A stretch of 37,818 nucleotides of DNA. It comes from Anaerolineae bacterium. Lineage in GTDB: Bacteria; Pseudomonadota; Alphaproteobacteria; DSM-16000; Inquilinaceae. Of this stretch, positions 8,984 to 18,217 are shown one piece after another (the stretch's first letter is position 1; each line of letters begins with the position of its first letter). The DNA is taken from contig JANQQD010000097.1 in the NCBI GenBank assembly GCA_028285185.1, positions 1 to 37,818 of the forward strand, written 5' to 3'. Under the pieces are notes generated by a model. The model was not told the DNA's origin. It was given only the letters and a program-made list of their open reading frames with translations, and made no database searches. The position numbers and the translations under genes are program-made.

Positions 8984-10924
8984 GTGAATAGTTTCGGCAA
9001 GAACCTTGCGCTTTGGATCATCATCGGCCTGCTGCTGGTGGCCCTGTTCAACCTGTTCCAAAGCTCCGGCACGCGCGGAACACAGTCGACCATCGCTTAC
9101 AGCCAGTTCCTGAATGAGGTCGAATCCGGCCGCGTTGCCGATGTGACCATCCAGGGCGAGCAGATCACGGGCCATTTCACCGGCGGCGGCCAGTCTTTCA
9201 GTACCTATGCGCCGCCGAACGATCCCGACCTGATCGAGCGGCTGACAGCCGCCGATGTGCGTGTGACGGCCGCACCTGAAGAGCGCAGCATGCCCGGCCT
9301 GCTGAGCATCCTGGTCAGCTGGTTCCCGATGCTGCTGCTGATCGCGGTGTGGATCTTCTTCATGCGCCAGATGCAGTCGGGCGGCGGCAAGGCGATGGGC
9401 TTCGGCAAGTCGAAGGCCAAGCTGCTGACGGAACGCCAGGGCCGCGTCACCTTCGACGACGTTGCCGGCGTGGACGAGGCGAAGGCGGAACTGGAAGAGA
9501 TCGTGGAGTTCCTGAAGGACCCGCAGAAGTTCCAGCGCCTCGGCGGTAAGATTCCGAAGGGCGTACTGCTGGTCGGCCCGCCCGGAACGGGTAAGACCCT
9601 GATCGCCCGCGCCGTAGCTGGCGAGGCGAATGTCCCATTCTTCACCATCTCCGGCTCGGATTTCGTGGAAATGTTCGTGGGCGTCGGCGCCAGCCGCGTG
9701 CGCGACATGTTCGAGCAAGGCAAGAAGAACGCGCCCTGCATCATCTTCATCGACGAAATCGATGCCGTCGGCCGCCATCGCGGCGCCGGTCTGGGCGGCG
9801 GCAATGACGAACGCGAGCAGACGCTGAACCAGCTGCTGGTCGAGATGGACGGCTTCGAGGCGAATGAGGGCGTGATCCTGATCGCCGCGACCAACCGTCC
9901 CGACGTGCTGGACCCGGCACTGCTGCGCCCCGGCCGCTTCGACCGACAGGTCGTCGTGCCGAACCCGGACATCATCGGCCGCACCAAGATCCTGAAGGTG
10001 CATATGCGCAAGGTGCCGCTGGCACCGGATGTCGACCCGAAGGTGGTCGCGCGCGGCACGCCCGGCTTTTCGGGTGCCGATCTCGCCAATCTGGTGAACG
10101 AGGCGGCGTTGCTGGCCGCACGGCGCGGCAAGCGCGTGGTGGGGCAGGACGAATTTGAGGCGGCACGCGACAAGGTGATGATGGGCGCCGAACGCCGCTC
10201 GATGGTGCTTTCGAACGAAGAGAAAGAGCTGACGGCCTGGCACGAGGCGGCCCACGCGGTCGTGGCGCTGCACGAACCGTCGGCCGACCCGATCCACAAG
10301 GCGACGATCATCCCGCGCGGCCGCGCGCTCGGCCTGGTTCAGCGGCTGCCGGAAGACGACCGTTACGCTTATTCCAAGGATTGGCTGATGGCGTCGCTCT
10401 CGATCGCCCTTGCCGGCCGCCTCGGCGAGGAGATCCTGCGCGGTCCCGACCGCGTCACCAATGGCGCCACCAGCGACATTCAGATGGTGACCCGCCTTGC
10501 GACCGACATGGTCACGAAATGGGGCATGAGCGAGAAGCTCGGCATGCTCCAGTACGCCTCGCCGGAGCAGGAAGTCTTCCTCGGCCACTCGGTCACCCAG
10601 CACAAGACCATGTCCGAGGCGACGGCGGAGGTGGTCGACGCGGAGATCCGCCTGCTGATCGACCAGTCCTACGAACGCGCGCGGCGGATTCTGGATGACC
10701 ATCGGGACGAGCTGGAAACCGTGGCGAAAGCGCTGCTGGAGTACGAAACGCTCTCCGGCGATGAGCTGAAGGCGCTGCTGCGCGGTGAAGAGATCGTGCG
10801 GCCGGAACCGGACGACATCGCTCCGCCGCCGCCGAAGCCGAAGAAGACGGGGCGCCGCCGCTCGTCGGTACCCACCGGCGGCACGTCGGGCGGCCTGGAC
10901 CCGGAACCGCAGCCGGGCACCTGA
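8984..10924 (+). CDS. ftsH: ATP-dependent zinc metalloprotease FtsH
   Basis: FtsH is a membrane-anchored hexameric AAA+ protease that degrades unassembled membrane proteins and regulators. The GTG at 8984 gives [15 protein letters not shown], the standard FtsH opening, with AGGAAAGG upstream; a GTG at 8948 in frame is less likely. In this 646-residue numbering, TM1 is about 6-25 and TM2 about 104-127. Walker A GPPGTGKT is at 198-205, Walker B IIFIDE at 253-258, the SRH region includes [21 protein letters not shown], and the zinc-binding HEAAH is at 420-424. A 20-codon frame (8925-8987) ends by overlapping the start as GTGA. Confidence 0.97.
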   Translation: MNSFGKNLALWIIIGLLLVALFNLFQSSGTRGTQSTIAYSQFLNEVESGRVADVTIQGEQITGHFTGGGQSFSTYAPPNDPDLIERLTAADVRVTAAPEERSMPGLLSILVSWFPMLLLIAVWIFFMRQMQSGGGKAMGFGKSKAKLLTERQGRVTFDDVAGVDEAKAELEEIVEFLKDPQKFQRLGGKIPKGVLLVGPPGTGKTLIARAVAGEANVPFFTISGSDFVEMFVGVGASRVRDMFEQGKKNAPCIIFIDEIDAVGRHRGAGLGGGNDEREQTLNQLLVEMDGFEANEGVILIAATNRPDVLDPALLRPGRFDRQVVVPNPDIIGRTKILKVHMRKVPLAPDVDPKVVARGTPGFSGADLANLVNEAALLAARRGKRVVGQDEFEAARDKVMMGAERRSMVLSNEEKELTAWHEAAHAVVALHEPSADPIHKATIIPRGRALGLVQRLPEDDRYAYSKDWLMASLSIALAGRLGEEILRGPDRVTNGATSDIQMVTRLATDMVTKWGMSEKLGMLQYASPEQEVFLGHSVTQHKTMSEATAEVVDAEIRLLIDQSYERARRILDDHRDELETVAKALLEYETLSGDELKALLRGEEIVRPEPDDIAPPPPKPKKTGRRRSSVPTGGTSGGLDPEPQPGT

Positions 10925-10944
10925 TCGGCCGCGACCGGCGCGCC

Positions 10945-12030
10945 ATGCCGACACTGGACGACCTTCCGGCCCCGCCCGACCTCCGGGCGGGCGACCGGCT
11001 CTATATCAGCCCCGCCGCGTTGGATCGATCCTGTGGCCTGCTGCTGGCCGGCGGGCCCTTGCGCTTCTCTGCCATCCACGTGATCGTGCGGCGGCATGCG
11101 CGGATCGACCGGGCCGTGGTCACCGCCGAGCAGCTTGGCGCCTGGGGCGTGGCCCACGGGCTTGCCTCAGACCTTGCGCTGCGTCTCGATCGTGTGACAC
11201 GGGCGAGGCCGCCGATAGGCAAGCTTCCTGCCGAACTGCCGCTCATCATGGGCATCATTAATGTGACGCCCGACAGCTTCTCCGACGGCGGGCAGTTCTT
11301 CGATCCAGGCATCGCCGTTGAGCACGGGCTGTCGCTGTGGCGCGCGGGCGCCGACATTCTGGATGTCGGCGGCGAATCCACCCGACCGGGCGCAACCCCG
11401 ATTTCGGCAGACGAGGAAGCTGCCAGGATTCTGCCAGTCATACGGCGCCTGGCGGAAGTGGGCGCGACTGTCTCCGTGGACACGCGCAACGCCGCCGTGA
11501 TGTCGGCGGCCATCGAAGCGGGTGCGCAGATCATCAACGACGTGACGGCTCTGACGGGCGACCCGGACAGCCTTGCCATCGCCGCGGCTTCCAACCTACC
11601 CGTCATTCTGATGCACATGCAGGGCGATCCGCGGACCATGCAGCAGGCACCCCGCTACACCGACGTGGCGCTCGACATCTACGACTACCTGGAGGCGCGG
11701 CTCGACAGTTGCCGCGACGCCGGCATTCCGGCAGACAGGCTGGTGGTCGATCCCGGAATCGGTTTCGGCAAGACGCTGGAACACAATCTCGCGGTGCTGG
11801 ACCGATGCGCCCTCTTCCACGGCCTGGGATGCCCGGTGATGATCGGGGCCTCACGCAAGAGTTTCATCGCAAAGGCCAGTCAGGGCGAATCGGCCGAACA
11901 TCGCCTTCCCGGATCGCTTGCCGCAGCCCAGGCCGCACTCGACCGCGGGGTCCAGCTGCTGCGCGTGCACGACGTGGCGGAAACAGCCCAGGCGCGGGCA
12001 ATCTGGCGGGCCATCGGGGCCGCCGCCTGA
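10945..12030 (+). CDS. folP: Dihydropteroate synthase
   Basis: FolP condenses p-aminobenzoate with hydroxymethyl-dihydropterin pyrophosphate in folate synthesis and is the sulfonamide target. The pterin-binding TIM barrel begins near residue 92. It shows MGIINVTPDSFSDGG, GADILDVGGESTRPGA, SVDTRNAAV, IINDVTAL, LMHMQGDP, VDPGIGFGKTLEHNL and GASRKSFI, covering the known substrate loops. About 90 residues precede the barrel, a longer N-terminus than in E. coli; its role is not visible here. It lies 20 bases after ftsH and 75 before glmM, the ftsH-folP-glmM order common in Proteobacteria. No strong ribosome site is visible at the ATG. Confidence 0.95.
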   Translation: MPTLDDLPAPPDLRAGDRLYISPAALDRSCGLLLAGGPLRFSAIHVIVRRHARIDRAVVTAEQLGAWGVAHGLASDLALRLDRVTRARPPIGKLPAELPLIMGIINVTPDSFSDGGQFFDPGIAVEHGLSLWRAGADILDVGGESTRPGATPISADEEAARILPVIRRLAEVGATVSVDTRNAAVMSAAIEAGAQIINDVTALTGDPDSLAIAAASNLPVILMHMQGDPRTMQQAPRYTDVALDIYDYLEARLDSCRDAGIPADRLVVDPGIGFGKTLEHNLAVLDRCALFHGLGCPVMIGASRKSFIAKASQGESAEHRLPGSLAAAQAALDRGVQLLRVHDVAETAQARAIWRAIGAAA

Positions 12031-12105
12031 GCCGGGCGCACCGGCCCACTGTCGACTTTGCCGGTGTCGTTGCCAAGGTGGCGCGGTTGGGCGTATGACG
12101 CCCGC

Positions 12106-13485
12106 ATGACTCGTAAGCTTTTCGGAACCGACGGAATCCGTGGCACCGCCAACACGGAACCGATGACCGCAGCGACGGCGCTCAAGGTGGCCATGGCCAC
12201 CGCCGCTCGCCTGCGCCGCGGCAACCACCGCCATCACGTCGTCATCGGCAAGGACACCCGGCTTTCCGGCTACATGCTTCAGCCGGCGCTCACCTCGGGC
12301 TTCATCTCCATGGGTGTCGACGTCACGCTGATCGACCCGCTGCCCACACCGGCGGTGGCCATGCTGACGCGATCGCTCAGGGCCGATATCGGCGTCATGG
12401 TGTCGGCCTCGCACAATCCGTTCCACGACAACGGCATCAAGCTGTTCGGCGCCGACGGCTACAAGCTGTCCGATGAAGAGGAAGCGGAGATCGAAGCACA
12501 GGTCGGCGCCGGTCTGGACGGGCATTTCCCCGCGCCGCGGGATCTCGGCCGCGCCCGCCGTCTGGACGATGCGCCGGGCCGCTATATCGAATTCGTGAAG
12601 AGCACGTTCCCCCGTGGCCTCAGGCTGGACGGCCTGAAGATCGTGGTCGATTGCGCACACGGCGCCGCCTACAAGGTGGCTCCCACCGTGCTTTGGGAAC
12701 TGGGGGCGGATGTGGTGCCGATCGGCGTGCAGCCGGACGGGCTGAACATCAACGCCGACTGCGGTGCGACGGCGACCAGCGCCATGCGGGCCGCCGTCCT
12801 GACCCACGGCGCCGATCTGGGGGTGTCGCTGGACGGCGATGCCGACCGGCTGATCCTGGCCGACGAACGCGGCGTAGAGATCGATGGCGACCAGTTGATG
12901 GGGCTGATCGCCGGCAACTGGCATGCCTGCGGCAAGCTGCGCGGCGGTGGGGTTGTTGCCACCGTCATGTCGAACCTCGGGCTTGAACGCCATCTCGCCG
13001 AACTGGGGCTGGCGCTGCATCGCACTGCGGTGGGTGACCGCTATGTGGTCGAGCATATGCGCGAACACGGCCTGAACGTCGGCGGCGAACAGTCCGGCCA
13101 CATCGTGCTGAACGACTATACGACCACGGGCGACGGGCTGATTGCCGCGCTCCAGGTCCTTGCGGTTATTCAGCAGTCGAGGCGCCCGACCAGCGAGGTC
13201 TGCAGCGTCTTCGAGCGGGTGCCGCAGCGGCTGACCAACGTCCGCTATCGGCGTTCCGACGGTCGGGCGAACCCCCTGGATGCTGAGGCGGTCAAGCAGG
13301 CGATCGCGGATGCCCAGTCCCGGCTCGGATCCGGCGGCAGGCTCGTCATCCGCAAATCGGGAACCGAGCCGGTCATCCGCGTGATGGCCGAAGGCGATGA
13401 CGGTCCGCTGGTGGACAGCGTGGTGGCGTCCGTCGTCGACGCCATCAAGGCCAGTGCCGACCCCGTCCCCGTCGCGGCGGATTAG
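12106..13485 (+). CDS. glmM: Phosphoglucosamine mutase GlmM
   Basis: GlmM interconverts glucosamine-6-P and glucosamine-1-P on the route to UDP-GlcNAc for peptidoglycan and LPS. The ATG at 12106 gives [13 protein letters not shown], the typical opening; an in-frame ATG at 12058 would add 16 unlikely residues. The phosphoserine loop [14 protein letters not shown] places the catalytic Ser at about residue 102. The metal-binding loop is [10 protein letters not shown] and the substrate loop is GGEQSGHI. The C-terminal phosphate-binding motif is [12 protein letters not shown]. The length of 459 residues is normal. glmU, the next enzyme in the pathway, starts at 36714. Confidence 0.97.
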   Translation: MTRKLFGTDGIRGTANTEPMTAATALKVAMATAARLRRGNHRHHVVIGKDTRLSGYMLQPALTSGFISMGVDVTLIDPLPTPAVAMLTRSLRADIGVMVSASHNPFHDNGIKLFGADGYKLSDEEEAEIEAQVGAGLDGHFPAPRDLGRARRLDDAPGRYIEFVKSTFPRGLRLDGLKIVVDCAHGAAYKVAPTVLWELGADVVPIGVQPDGLNINADCGATATSAMRAAVLTHGADLGVSLDGDADRLILADERGVEIDGDQLMGLIAGNWHACGKLRGGGVVATVMSNLGLERHLAELGLALHRTAVGDRYVVEHMREHGLNVGGEQSGHIVLNDYTTTGDGLIAALQVLAVIQQSRRPTSEVCSVFERVPQRLTNVRYRRSDGRANPLDAEAVKQAIADAQSRLGSGGRLVIRKSGTEPVIRVMAEGDDGPLVDSVVASVVDAIKASADPVPVAAD

Positions 13486-13505
13486 CTCCCAGCTGCGGAA
13501 GGCGA

Positions 13506-14057
13506 ATGATGCCGGAGCGCCGAAGCGGAGGGCAGCAAAGCGACATCGGCGCACCTTTGTCCGCTGGGCCGGAGAGCGGCAACACGGTCATACGCCCTGC
13601 CGACCACAACGCCGACCTGGCCACGGTGCGGGAACTGTTTGTGGAATACGGCCAGTCTCTCGGCTTCTCACTCTGTTTCCAGGGCTTTGACGCGGAACTG
13701 GCATCGCTGCCGGGCAAGTATGCACCGCCTGAAGGCATGATCCTGCTTGCGGAGACGGCGGGCCAGCCCGTCGGCTGCGTCGCCCTGCGGCCGCTTGACG
13801 ACGCCGGCGTCTGCGAAATGAAGCGCCTCTATATCCGCCCCGAGGCGCGCAAGCTGGGCGTCGGACGACGCCTTGCCGAGGCGATCGTCGAGACCGGCAG
13901 CCGGCTCGGCTACAGCGCCATGCGCCTGGACACTCTGCCGATCATGCAGACGGCCATCGCCCTCTACCGCAATCTCGGCTTCACGGAGATTGCGCCCTAC
14001 TATGACAACCCGATCGACGGGGCGATGTATCTGGAGAAGCGATACCGGCCCGGCTGA
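13506..14057 (+). CDS. GNAT-family N-acetyltransferase
   Basis: This is an acetyl-CoA-dependent acyltransferase of the GNAT fold (183 residues). The central strand [21 protein letters not shown] contains the acetyl-CoA pyrophosphate loop (R/Q-x-x-G-x-G/A type, here RKLGVGRRL). The C-terminal half has the [12 protein letters not shown] motif typical of small-molecule GNATs. The first about 28 residues are low-complexity and may be absent if translation begins later, but no better start is obvious. It is 20 bases after glmM and may be co-transcribed. The substrate cannot be told from sequence. Confidence 0.85.
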   Translation: MMPERRSGGQQSDIGAPLSAGPESGNTVIRPADHNADLATVRELFVEYGQSLGFSLCFQGFDAELASLPGKYAPPEGMILLAETAGQPVGCVALRPLDDAGVCEMKRLYIRPEARKLGVGRRLAEAIVETGSRLGYSAMRLDTLPIMQTAIALYRNLGFTEIAPYYDNPIDGAMYLEKRYRPG

Positions 14058-14396
14058 CCAAGGGCGGTGTCCCGCGGTCTGGCCGTGAGGCTCTTCGGCG
14101 TGGCCTGGGACACGACCGGGCGATGCCGGCGGGGTCGATCTGCATCACGGAAATTGAAACACCTGGCGGCAGCCTACCAAATTGTCGCGCAGTTCGTGGA
14201 AGCCCCTTGAAACAGCCTTGCTGCGCCGCCGAAGTATGATATGGATGACCCCACCAAGGAATGAGCACACCGAATAAAAAAAACGGAAAGGGTGTGATGG
14301 CCGACACAGCTCCGTCGTCTGGCAAGGCCTATGTTGGTCTCATGAAGTCAACGGCAGGCACCCACAAGGGGGCCAGGGATCGAGGAGGATGACAAA
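14058..14396. other. Intergenic region before the glycine-zipper lipoprotein
   Basis: This 339-bp gap between the GNAT gene and the next + strand lipoprotein is less GC-rich in its second half. It contains an A8 run (around 14275-14282). No clear -35/-10 pair was found; TTGCTG with TATGGA 16 bases on is a weak option. A small reading frame at 14261-14392 is listed separately. No RNA gene was recognised. Confidence 0.4.
14261..14392 (+). CDS. Possible 43-residue leader peptide (doubtful)
   Basis: An ATG opens a 43-residue frame (MSTPNKKNGKGVMADTAPSS...) whose TGA falls inside the ribosome-binding stretch of the following lipoprotein gene, 4 bases before its ATG. That arrangement would suit translational coupling. 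However, AAGGA lies directly against the ATG with no spacing, composition is unremarkable and no family is recognised. It may be chance. Confidence 0.15.
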   Translation: MSTPNKKNGKGVMADTAPSSGKAYVGLMKSTAGTHKGARDRGG

Positions 14397-14660
14397 ATGA
14401 CTAAGGTTGCCGGAAAGCTGACTATCGCCGTCGCTGGCGCCTTTCTGCTCGCAGCGTGTGCCGGGTCCGGCGGCGCGAGCCGGGGCTGCACGACACAGAA
14501 TTCTGCCGCAGGTGCGGGCATCGGCGCCGCGGGCGGCGCTGCCATCGGCCTGCTGGCCGGCGGCACGACCGGTGCGATCGCTGGTGGCCTGCTGGGTGGC
14601 GCGACGGGCGCCGTCGCCGGCTCGCAGGTGGGCTGCACGGACAGCGGCTACAGCTACTGA
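14397..14660 (+). CDS. Small glycine-zipper lipoprotein
   Basis: This 87-residue lipoprotein precursor has a signal sequence (MTKVAGKLTIAVAGAFLL) and lipobox LLAAC with Cys at about 21. The mature part is a glycine-zipper of the small outer-membrane lipoprotein class, with repeated GxxxG spacing (GAGIGAAGGAAIGLLAGG, GAIAGGLLGGATGAVAG). Two further Cys (C31 and C80) could pair. Glycine zippers pack as membrane-inserted helical hairpins; a structural or stress role is usual for the class, but the specific role here is unknown. A strong ribosome site (GAGGAGGA) precedes the ATG. A clear hairpin follows the gene, so it is probably monocistronic and well expressed. Confidence 0.85.
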   Translation: MTKVAGKLTIAVAGAFLLAACAGSGGASRGCTTQNSAAGAGIGAAGGAAIGLLAGGTTGAIAGGLLGGATGAVAGSQVGCTDSGYSY

Positions 14661-14682
14661 TCGTCGAAACGACGGATCGCTG

Positions 14683-14710
14683 GCGAAGCGGGGCCTCGGC
14701 TCCGCTTCGC
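14683..14710 (+). terminator. Rho-independent-like terminator after the lipoprotein gene
   Basis: GCGAAGCGG at 14683-14691 pairs perfectly with CCGCTTCGC at 14702-14710. Inner G-T and GC pairs extend the stem to about 12 bp around a 4-base loop, and TTT follows. It lies 22 bases after the stop. Confidence 0.65.
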
Positions 14711-14855
14711 TTTGATGCGTCCAACGAGTCCCGAGCCTCCCGCATCGACGGGTCGGGATCGCTGATTTCGGCCCCCTGACAAGCCCGCGTAAGGCAAATG
14801 CCTGTATCAGGGCGACGGGCCGTGCTATTGACGGCCTGCCGGCTGTGCGCCGTTT

Positions 14856-14884
14856 TTGACATCGGCAGCAGTCATCAATCCAAT
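14856..14884 (+). promoter_or_regulatory. Candidate sigma-70 promoter for the 14912 lipoprotein
   Basis: A perfect -35 TTGACA at 14856-14861 is followed after 17 bases by TCCAAT (4 of 6 matches) at 14879-14884. The predicted start near 14891 gives a leader of about 20 bases before the ATG at 14912. Confidence 0.5.
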
Positions 14885-14911
14885 TCACAACTCAAGTCGG
14901 GACACAGGCTT

Positions 14912-15469
14912 ATGGACTGGCTTCGCTCGCTGCTGATCTGCGTGATCGTCTCCACCGGCGTGGCTGCGTGCAGCACCACCAGTGACAACGCGCCGGAGAC
15001 GGCCACGGCCGCCGCACCGGCATCGGCAATCACGCCCTTCGCCGGCTACTGGGTCGGCGCAACCGAGGCGGGACAGGAGATTGAACGGTCGGCGACAGTG
15101 CTGATCGAAGAAGGCCTCGACCAGCAGTTCACGGTAACCTGGCGCAACCTGGAAGCCCCAGAGGGCGATGCGGCCCTGGCCGAACGGGATTCCACACTCG
15201 TGTTCCTGCCCGGCGACGAAGCCGGAACCTGGCAGTCGAGCAATTCCGGCGAGATCGCCGAGGGCGGCGTTCGCGCATGGGCCGTGGTCGATCCGGCCGA
15301 CACGCTGGTCGTGAACATCGAAACGATGACGGAAGATGGCGCCGTCGAGCGTCAGACCTATACCCGTCAGGTCACCGGCGAACAGATGCAGCTGGACTAT
15401 GTCCGCCGCGTCAACAACGTCGAGACCCGCACGCTGCGGGGCACTTACATCCGCGCCAGCGAAGGCTGA
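14912..15469 (+). CDS. Hypothetical lipoprotein, probably all-beta
   Basis: This 185-residue precursor has a lipoprotein signal (MDWLRSLLICVIVSTGVAAC) ending in lipobox VAAC, Cys about 20. A Thr/Ala-rich tether (about 21-40) leads to a domain opening with FAGYWVG. Its alternating strands include SATVLIEEG, QFTVTWRNL, STLVFLPG, TLVVNIETM, RQTYTRQV, MQLDYVRRV and RTLRGTYIR. The pattern suggests a small beta-barrel or sandwich of lipocalin-like type, but no named family is recognised. The ATG at 14912 is chosen because it starts the signal directly; an upstream in-frame ATG at 14798 would bury it. A promoter candidate lies just upstream and a hairpin follows. Confidence 0.75.
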   Translation: MDWLRSLLICVIVSTGVAACSTTSDNAPETATAAAPASAITPFAGYWVGATEAGQEIERSATVLIEEGLDQQFTVTWRNLEAPEGDAALAERDSTLVFLPGDEAGTWQSSNSGEIAEGGVRAWAVVDPADTLVVNIETMTEDGAVERQTYTRQVTGEQMQLDYVRRVNNVETRTLRGTYIRASEG

Positions 15470-15479
15470 GATGCAATCA

Positions 15480-15521
15480 CCCGGGCAGGTTGGATCGCGT
15501 CCGCGGCCCGACCTGCCCGGG
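15480..15521. terminator. Bidirectional hairpin between convergent genes
   Basis: CCCGGGCAGGT at 15480-15490 is perfectly complementary to ACCTGCCCGGG at 15511-15521. With three more pairs inside (one of them G-U) the stem is about 14 bp. It sits between the convergent lipoprotein and oxidoreductase genes. There is no T-tract, but position and strength suit a shared terminator. Confidence 0.6.
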
Positions 15522-15541
15522 AGCAGCTACGCGAAGGGCTG

Positions 15542-16582
15542 TCAGGCCGTGAGCGTCGGATCGGCCGAGACGCGGACAAGCAGCTTGCCGAAGTTCTGCC
15601 CTTCCAGAAGGCCCGTGAAGGCGCCGGGCGCGGCTTCCAAGCCTTCAACGATGTCTTCGCGGTAGCGCACGCTGCCGGATCGCAGCCATCCGGCCATGGT
15701 TTCCAGAAATTCTGCTTCGTGCTGGCGGAAGTCGAAGACGATGAACCCCCGCACAGTGAGCCGCTTCACCAGGATCTGGCGCATCAGCCGGGGAATGCGG
15801 TCGGGGCCCTCGGGCAGAGACGTGGCATTGTAGTGGGCGATCAGGCCGCAGACGGGTATCCGCGCAAAATCGTTCAGCAGGCCCATCACCGCGTCGAACA
15901 CGGGCCCGCCCACATTCTCGAAATAGACATCGATCCCATCGGGACAGGCCGCCTTCAGGCGCGACCGGAAATCCGCCGACCGATGGTCGATGCAGGCATC
16001 GAACCCCAGCTCTCCGGTGACGTAGCTGCACTTCTCCGGCCCGCCGGCCACGCCGACAACACGGCACCCCAGGATCCGGCCGATCTGCCCCACGACAGAG
16101 CCGACGGCACCGGATGCAGCGGCCACTACAAGGGTCTCGCCCCGCTGCGGCTTCCCGATCTCCTTCAATCCCACATAGGCCGTCATACCGGGCATGCCCA
16201 TGACGCCCAAGGCGGTCGAGAGCGGTGCGGCCGACGGGTCCAGCCGGCGCAAGGCATCTGGCGCTGACACCCAGTAGTCCTGCCAGCCGCCGGCCCCGAG
16301 AACGAGATCGCCTTCGAAAAACGCCTCGCTGCGCGACTCGATGACCTGCCCCACCGTGCCACCCACCATGGTTTCGCCGATGCCGACCGACGGCGCATAG
16401 GATGGCGCGTCCATCATGCGCCCGCGCATATACGGATCGAGAGAGAGGTAGATCGTCCGGCACAGCACCTCTCCGGGCCCAGGCCCGGTCACCGGCGTCT
16501 GTTCCAGACGCAGATCGGTAGGTGCCGGCGCCCCTTCCGGGCGCGCAGCGAGCACAACACGGCGATTGATGGTGGCGTTCAT
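15542..16582 (-). CDS. NADP-dependent oxidoreductase, CurA/leukotriene B4 dehydrogenase-like
   Basis: This is a zinc-free medium-chain dehydrogenase/reductase of the CurA/prostaglandin reductase type, which reduces alpha,beta-unsaturated ketones with NADPH. With ATG at 16582 it is 346 residues (MNATINRRVVLAARPEGAP). Family signatures are LYLSLDPYMRGRM-like (here YLSLDPYMRGRM), GMPGMTAYVGLKEIG, the nucleotide loop AASGAVGSVVGQIGR, and the DIYFENVGG-like segment (VYFENVGGPVFDAV) with LIAHYN after it. An in-frame upstream start at 16708 would add 42 atypical residues and is rejected. It is divergent from the 71-residue gene at 16719. The physiological substrate is unknown. Confidence 0.9.
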   Translation of the reverse strand: MNATINRRVVLAARPEGAPAPTDLRLEQTPVTGPGPGEVLCRTIYLSLDPYMRGRMMDAPSYAPSVGIGETMVGGTVGQVIESRSEAFFEGDLVLGAGGWQDYWVSAPDALRRLDPSAAPLSTALGVMGMPGMTAYVGLKEIGKPQRGETLVVAAASGAVGSVVGQIGRILGCRVVGVAGGPEKCSYVTGELGFDACIDHRSADFRSRLKAACPDGIDVYFENVGGPVFDAVMGLLNDFARIPVCGLIAHYNATSLPEGPDRIPRLMRQILVKRLTVRGFIVFDFRQHEAEFLETMAGWLRSGSVRYREDIVEGLEAAPGAFTGLLEGQNFGKLLVRVSADPTLTA

Positions 16583-16718
16583 GGGACTATCCTGTTGCGT
16601 AACAATGGAGCCGCGCGCGGATGACATTCGCCGACAACATGGCATAATCGCCGCCGCGCAACCAAGATTGCGGCCCCTGGGGGCCTCTTGGGCGAGCGTC
16701 CCTTCCAACGAGGATAGA

Positions 16719-16934
16719 ATGGTGCGGCGGAAAACGGTGGAGGTCGGCCAACAATACCGGCAGGCCGATGCGTCCTGGCTTGTCTGGGAGGTCGTAGAGC
16801 TTTTCCGCGACAGTCGCGGTCATCCGCACGCCCATATTCAGGCCGCGCGAAACCTGGGCGAAACGCGGGCGATCGCCTGCGCCGTCCTGCAGGATCCCAG
16901 GCGCTACCGCCTGCTGCGCAAGGAAGACCAGTGA
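16719..16934 (+). CDS. Hypothetical protein, 71 residues
   Basis: The small basic cytoplasmic product begins MVRRKTVEVGQQYRQAD and continues with SWLVWEVVELFRDSRGHPHAHI. AGGA lies 8 bases before the ATG at 16719. The same frame extends back to 16566, but that part runs through the divergent promoter region and is unlikely to be translated. Alternating strands (VEVGQQY, WLVWEVVELF, HAHIQAA) suggest a compact beta-rich fold. No signal peptide or membrane segment is present. It resembles uncharacterised small alphaproteobacterial proteins in general form, but I do not recognise a named family. No function is assigned. Confidence 0.65.
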   Translation: MVRRKTVEVGQQYRQADASWLVWEVVELFRDSRGHPHAHIQAARNLGETRAIACAVLQDPRRYRLLRKEDQ

Positions 16935-16991
16935 CCGTGTGACGCTTCGGCGCCACGGAGGCGCGGCGTACGGTCTGGCTGGATCGCCCCG

Positions 16992-17498
16992 TCAGAAGCG
17001 GCGATACGACATGTGCTCGAAATAGCTTCGTTCCAGCTCGCGCAAGACGGCAACGGCTTCGCCGACTCGCTCACGCAGACCCGGCCGTTCCAGGAACTGC
17101 CTTGCATTCATGGCATCGCTGGCATTCAGCCGGTCACGCAGGACCCGCCCACGCTCGGTCAGCTTCAGCCGGCTCATCCGGCGGTCTCTCTGGGATCGCG
17201 TCTGTTCCAGATACCCGCATTCCGACAGCTTGCGGATGTTGTAGGTAGCCGTGGATGACAGATGGTACCCGCGGTCCAGCAGGTCCCGCAGCTCCACCTC
17301 CCCGTCCCCCATCTCCGCAAGCATCAGCGCCTGGACCGGTGTGATCGCGTCGTCCCCGGCCTCGCTCAACGTCAGCCTTACGATGTCGAGATAGCGGCGA
17401 TGCAGCCGTTCGCAGAGGCGCGTCAGTTCGGCATAGGCCGCATCGATCATCGGCCCGGCCGGATCCTCCGGCGGTGCTTGTTCTGCCTCGGACGTCAT
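16992..17498 (-). CDS. MarR/LdtR-type winged-helix regulator
   Basis: This is a MarR-superfamily DNA-binding regulator, 168 residues from the ATG at 17498 (MTSEAEQAP); a start at 17540 is also possible. The winged helix lies at about 60-125. It comprises ITPVQALMLAEMGDGEVEL, the recognition-helix region LSSTATYNIRKLSECGYLEQ and the wing RSQRDRRMSRLKLTERG. This TPVQALML...YN..KL pattern resembles LdtR of Rhizobiales, which controls an L,D-transpeptidase; I infer relatedness, not the same target. It follows two TadE-like genes on the same strand, 117 bases downstream, so it could be co-transcribed with them. Confidence 0.8.
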   Translation of the reverse strand: MTSEAEQAPPEDPAGPMIDAAYAELTRLCERLHRRYLDIVRLTLSEAGDDAITPVQALMLAEMGDGEVELRDLLDRGYHLSSTATYNIRKLSECGYLEQTRSQRDRRMSRLKLTERGRVLRDRLNASDAMNARQFLERPGLRERVGEAVAVLRELERSYFEHMSYRRF

Positions 17499-17615
17499 GG
17501 CGACGACGGTACCGGAAACGGCGCGTGGATCAAAGGCCACGACGTGTCTTACCCATTCGGATGGCGACGGCAGCGGATGCCGTGGAGCCGGTTCAGGAGG
17601 GCCAGATGCATCGAA

Positions 17616-18197
17616 TCAGGTCCCAGGGGGCGTGAAGTACCCGACCGGGTTGCCCCGCGGCCTGAAATAGGTTGCCTGGTAGATCGAGTTTCCGATCGAC
17701 CAATCCGGCAGGAACAGCGCGTCGAAACTGTAGAACACTTCGGCCACCACCAGGACATTGGCCCCGCTCACGGTCATTCCGGTGGGCAGCGTAGGCAGCG
17801 TCCCTTCGGCGCCGACCCGGCTGGTCGCCGACAGCGTTCCACCGCCATTGTACTGCTTGACGATACGCAGATTGCCCCCGTCGTCCTGGATCACGGAAAC
17901 CAGGATCACGCCGTCGGACGACAGGCTGAACGGTGCCATGACGTGCCCGCTGGCGTCGAAGATGCCGGGCATGTCGCTGTTCGTCAGCGGGCTTTCCCGG
18001 GCCACGAGATCGGCGATGGTGGTGCTGGTGCGCTGGACCTTCTGATGCACCAGCACATAGCGCCCATAGTCGTACGAACCCAGGATCAGCAGCACCAGGA
18101 CCGGCGCGACCAGCGCGAATTCCATGAACATCACGCCTCTGCGGTCGGTCGCGAACCGCATCGGCGGACGAAGGTACCGCGCGGCTGTCCTCAGCAT
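17616..18197 (-). CDS. TadE-like pseudopilin (second of pair)
   Basis: TadE-family proteins are pseudopilins processed by the Tad prepilin peptidase and needed for Flp pilus assembly. The 193-residue product has a basic N-terminus, then the TadE signature RRGVMFMEFALVAPVLVLLI with Glu after the processing-type Gly and a single membrane helix (about 27-48). The YDYGRYVLVHQKVQ segment follows. The periplasmic remainder (about 60-193) has strands such as GVILVSVIQ and NVLVVAEVFYSF and a Pro/Gly-rich C-terminus. It lies 20 bases after the 18218-18823 gene on the same strand, forming a two-gene TadE unit. Confidence 0.85.
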   Translation of the reverse strand: MLRTAARYLRPPMRFATDRRGVMFMEFALVAPVLVLLILGSYDYGRYVLVHQKVQRTSTTIADLVARESPLTNSDMPGIFDASGHVMAPFSLSSDGVILVSVIQDDGGNLRIVKQYNGGGTLSATSRVGAEGTLPTLPTGMTVSGANVLVVAEVFYSFDALFLPDWSIGNSIYQATYFRPRGNPVGYFTPPGT

Positions 18198-18217
18198 GGC
18201 TTCCCCCTTCGCATTTC

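Noticed and set aside
8906-10954. 682-codon open frame antisense to ftsH
   Set aside because: High GC lengthens antisense frames; the + strand frame has all FtsH motifs and this one shows none.
11851-13554. 567-codon open frame antisense to glmM and folP
   Set aside because: Covers two certain genes on the other strand and contains no recognisable domain.
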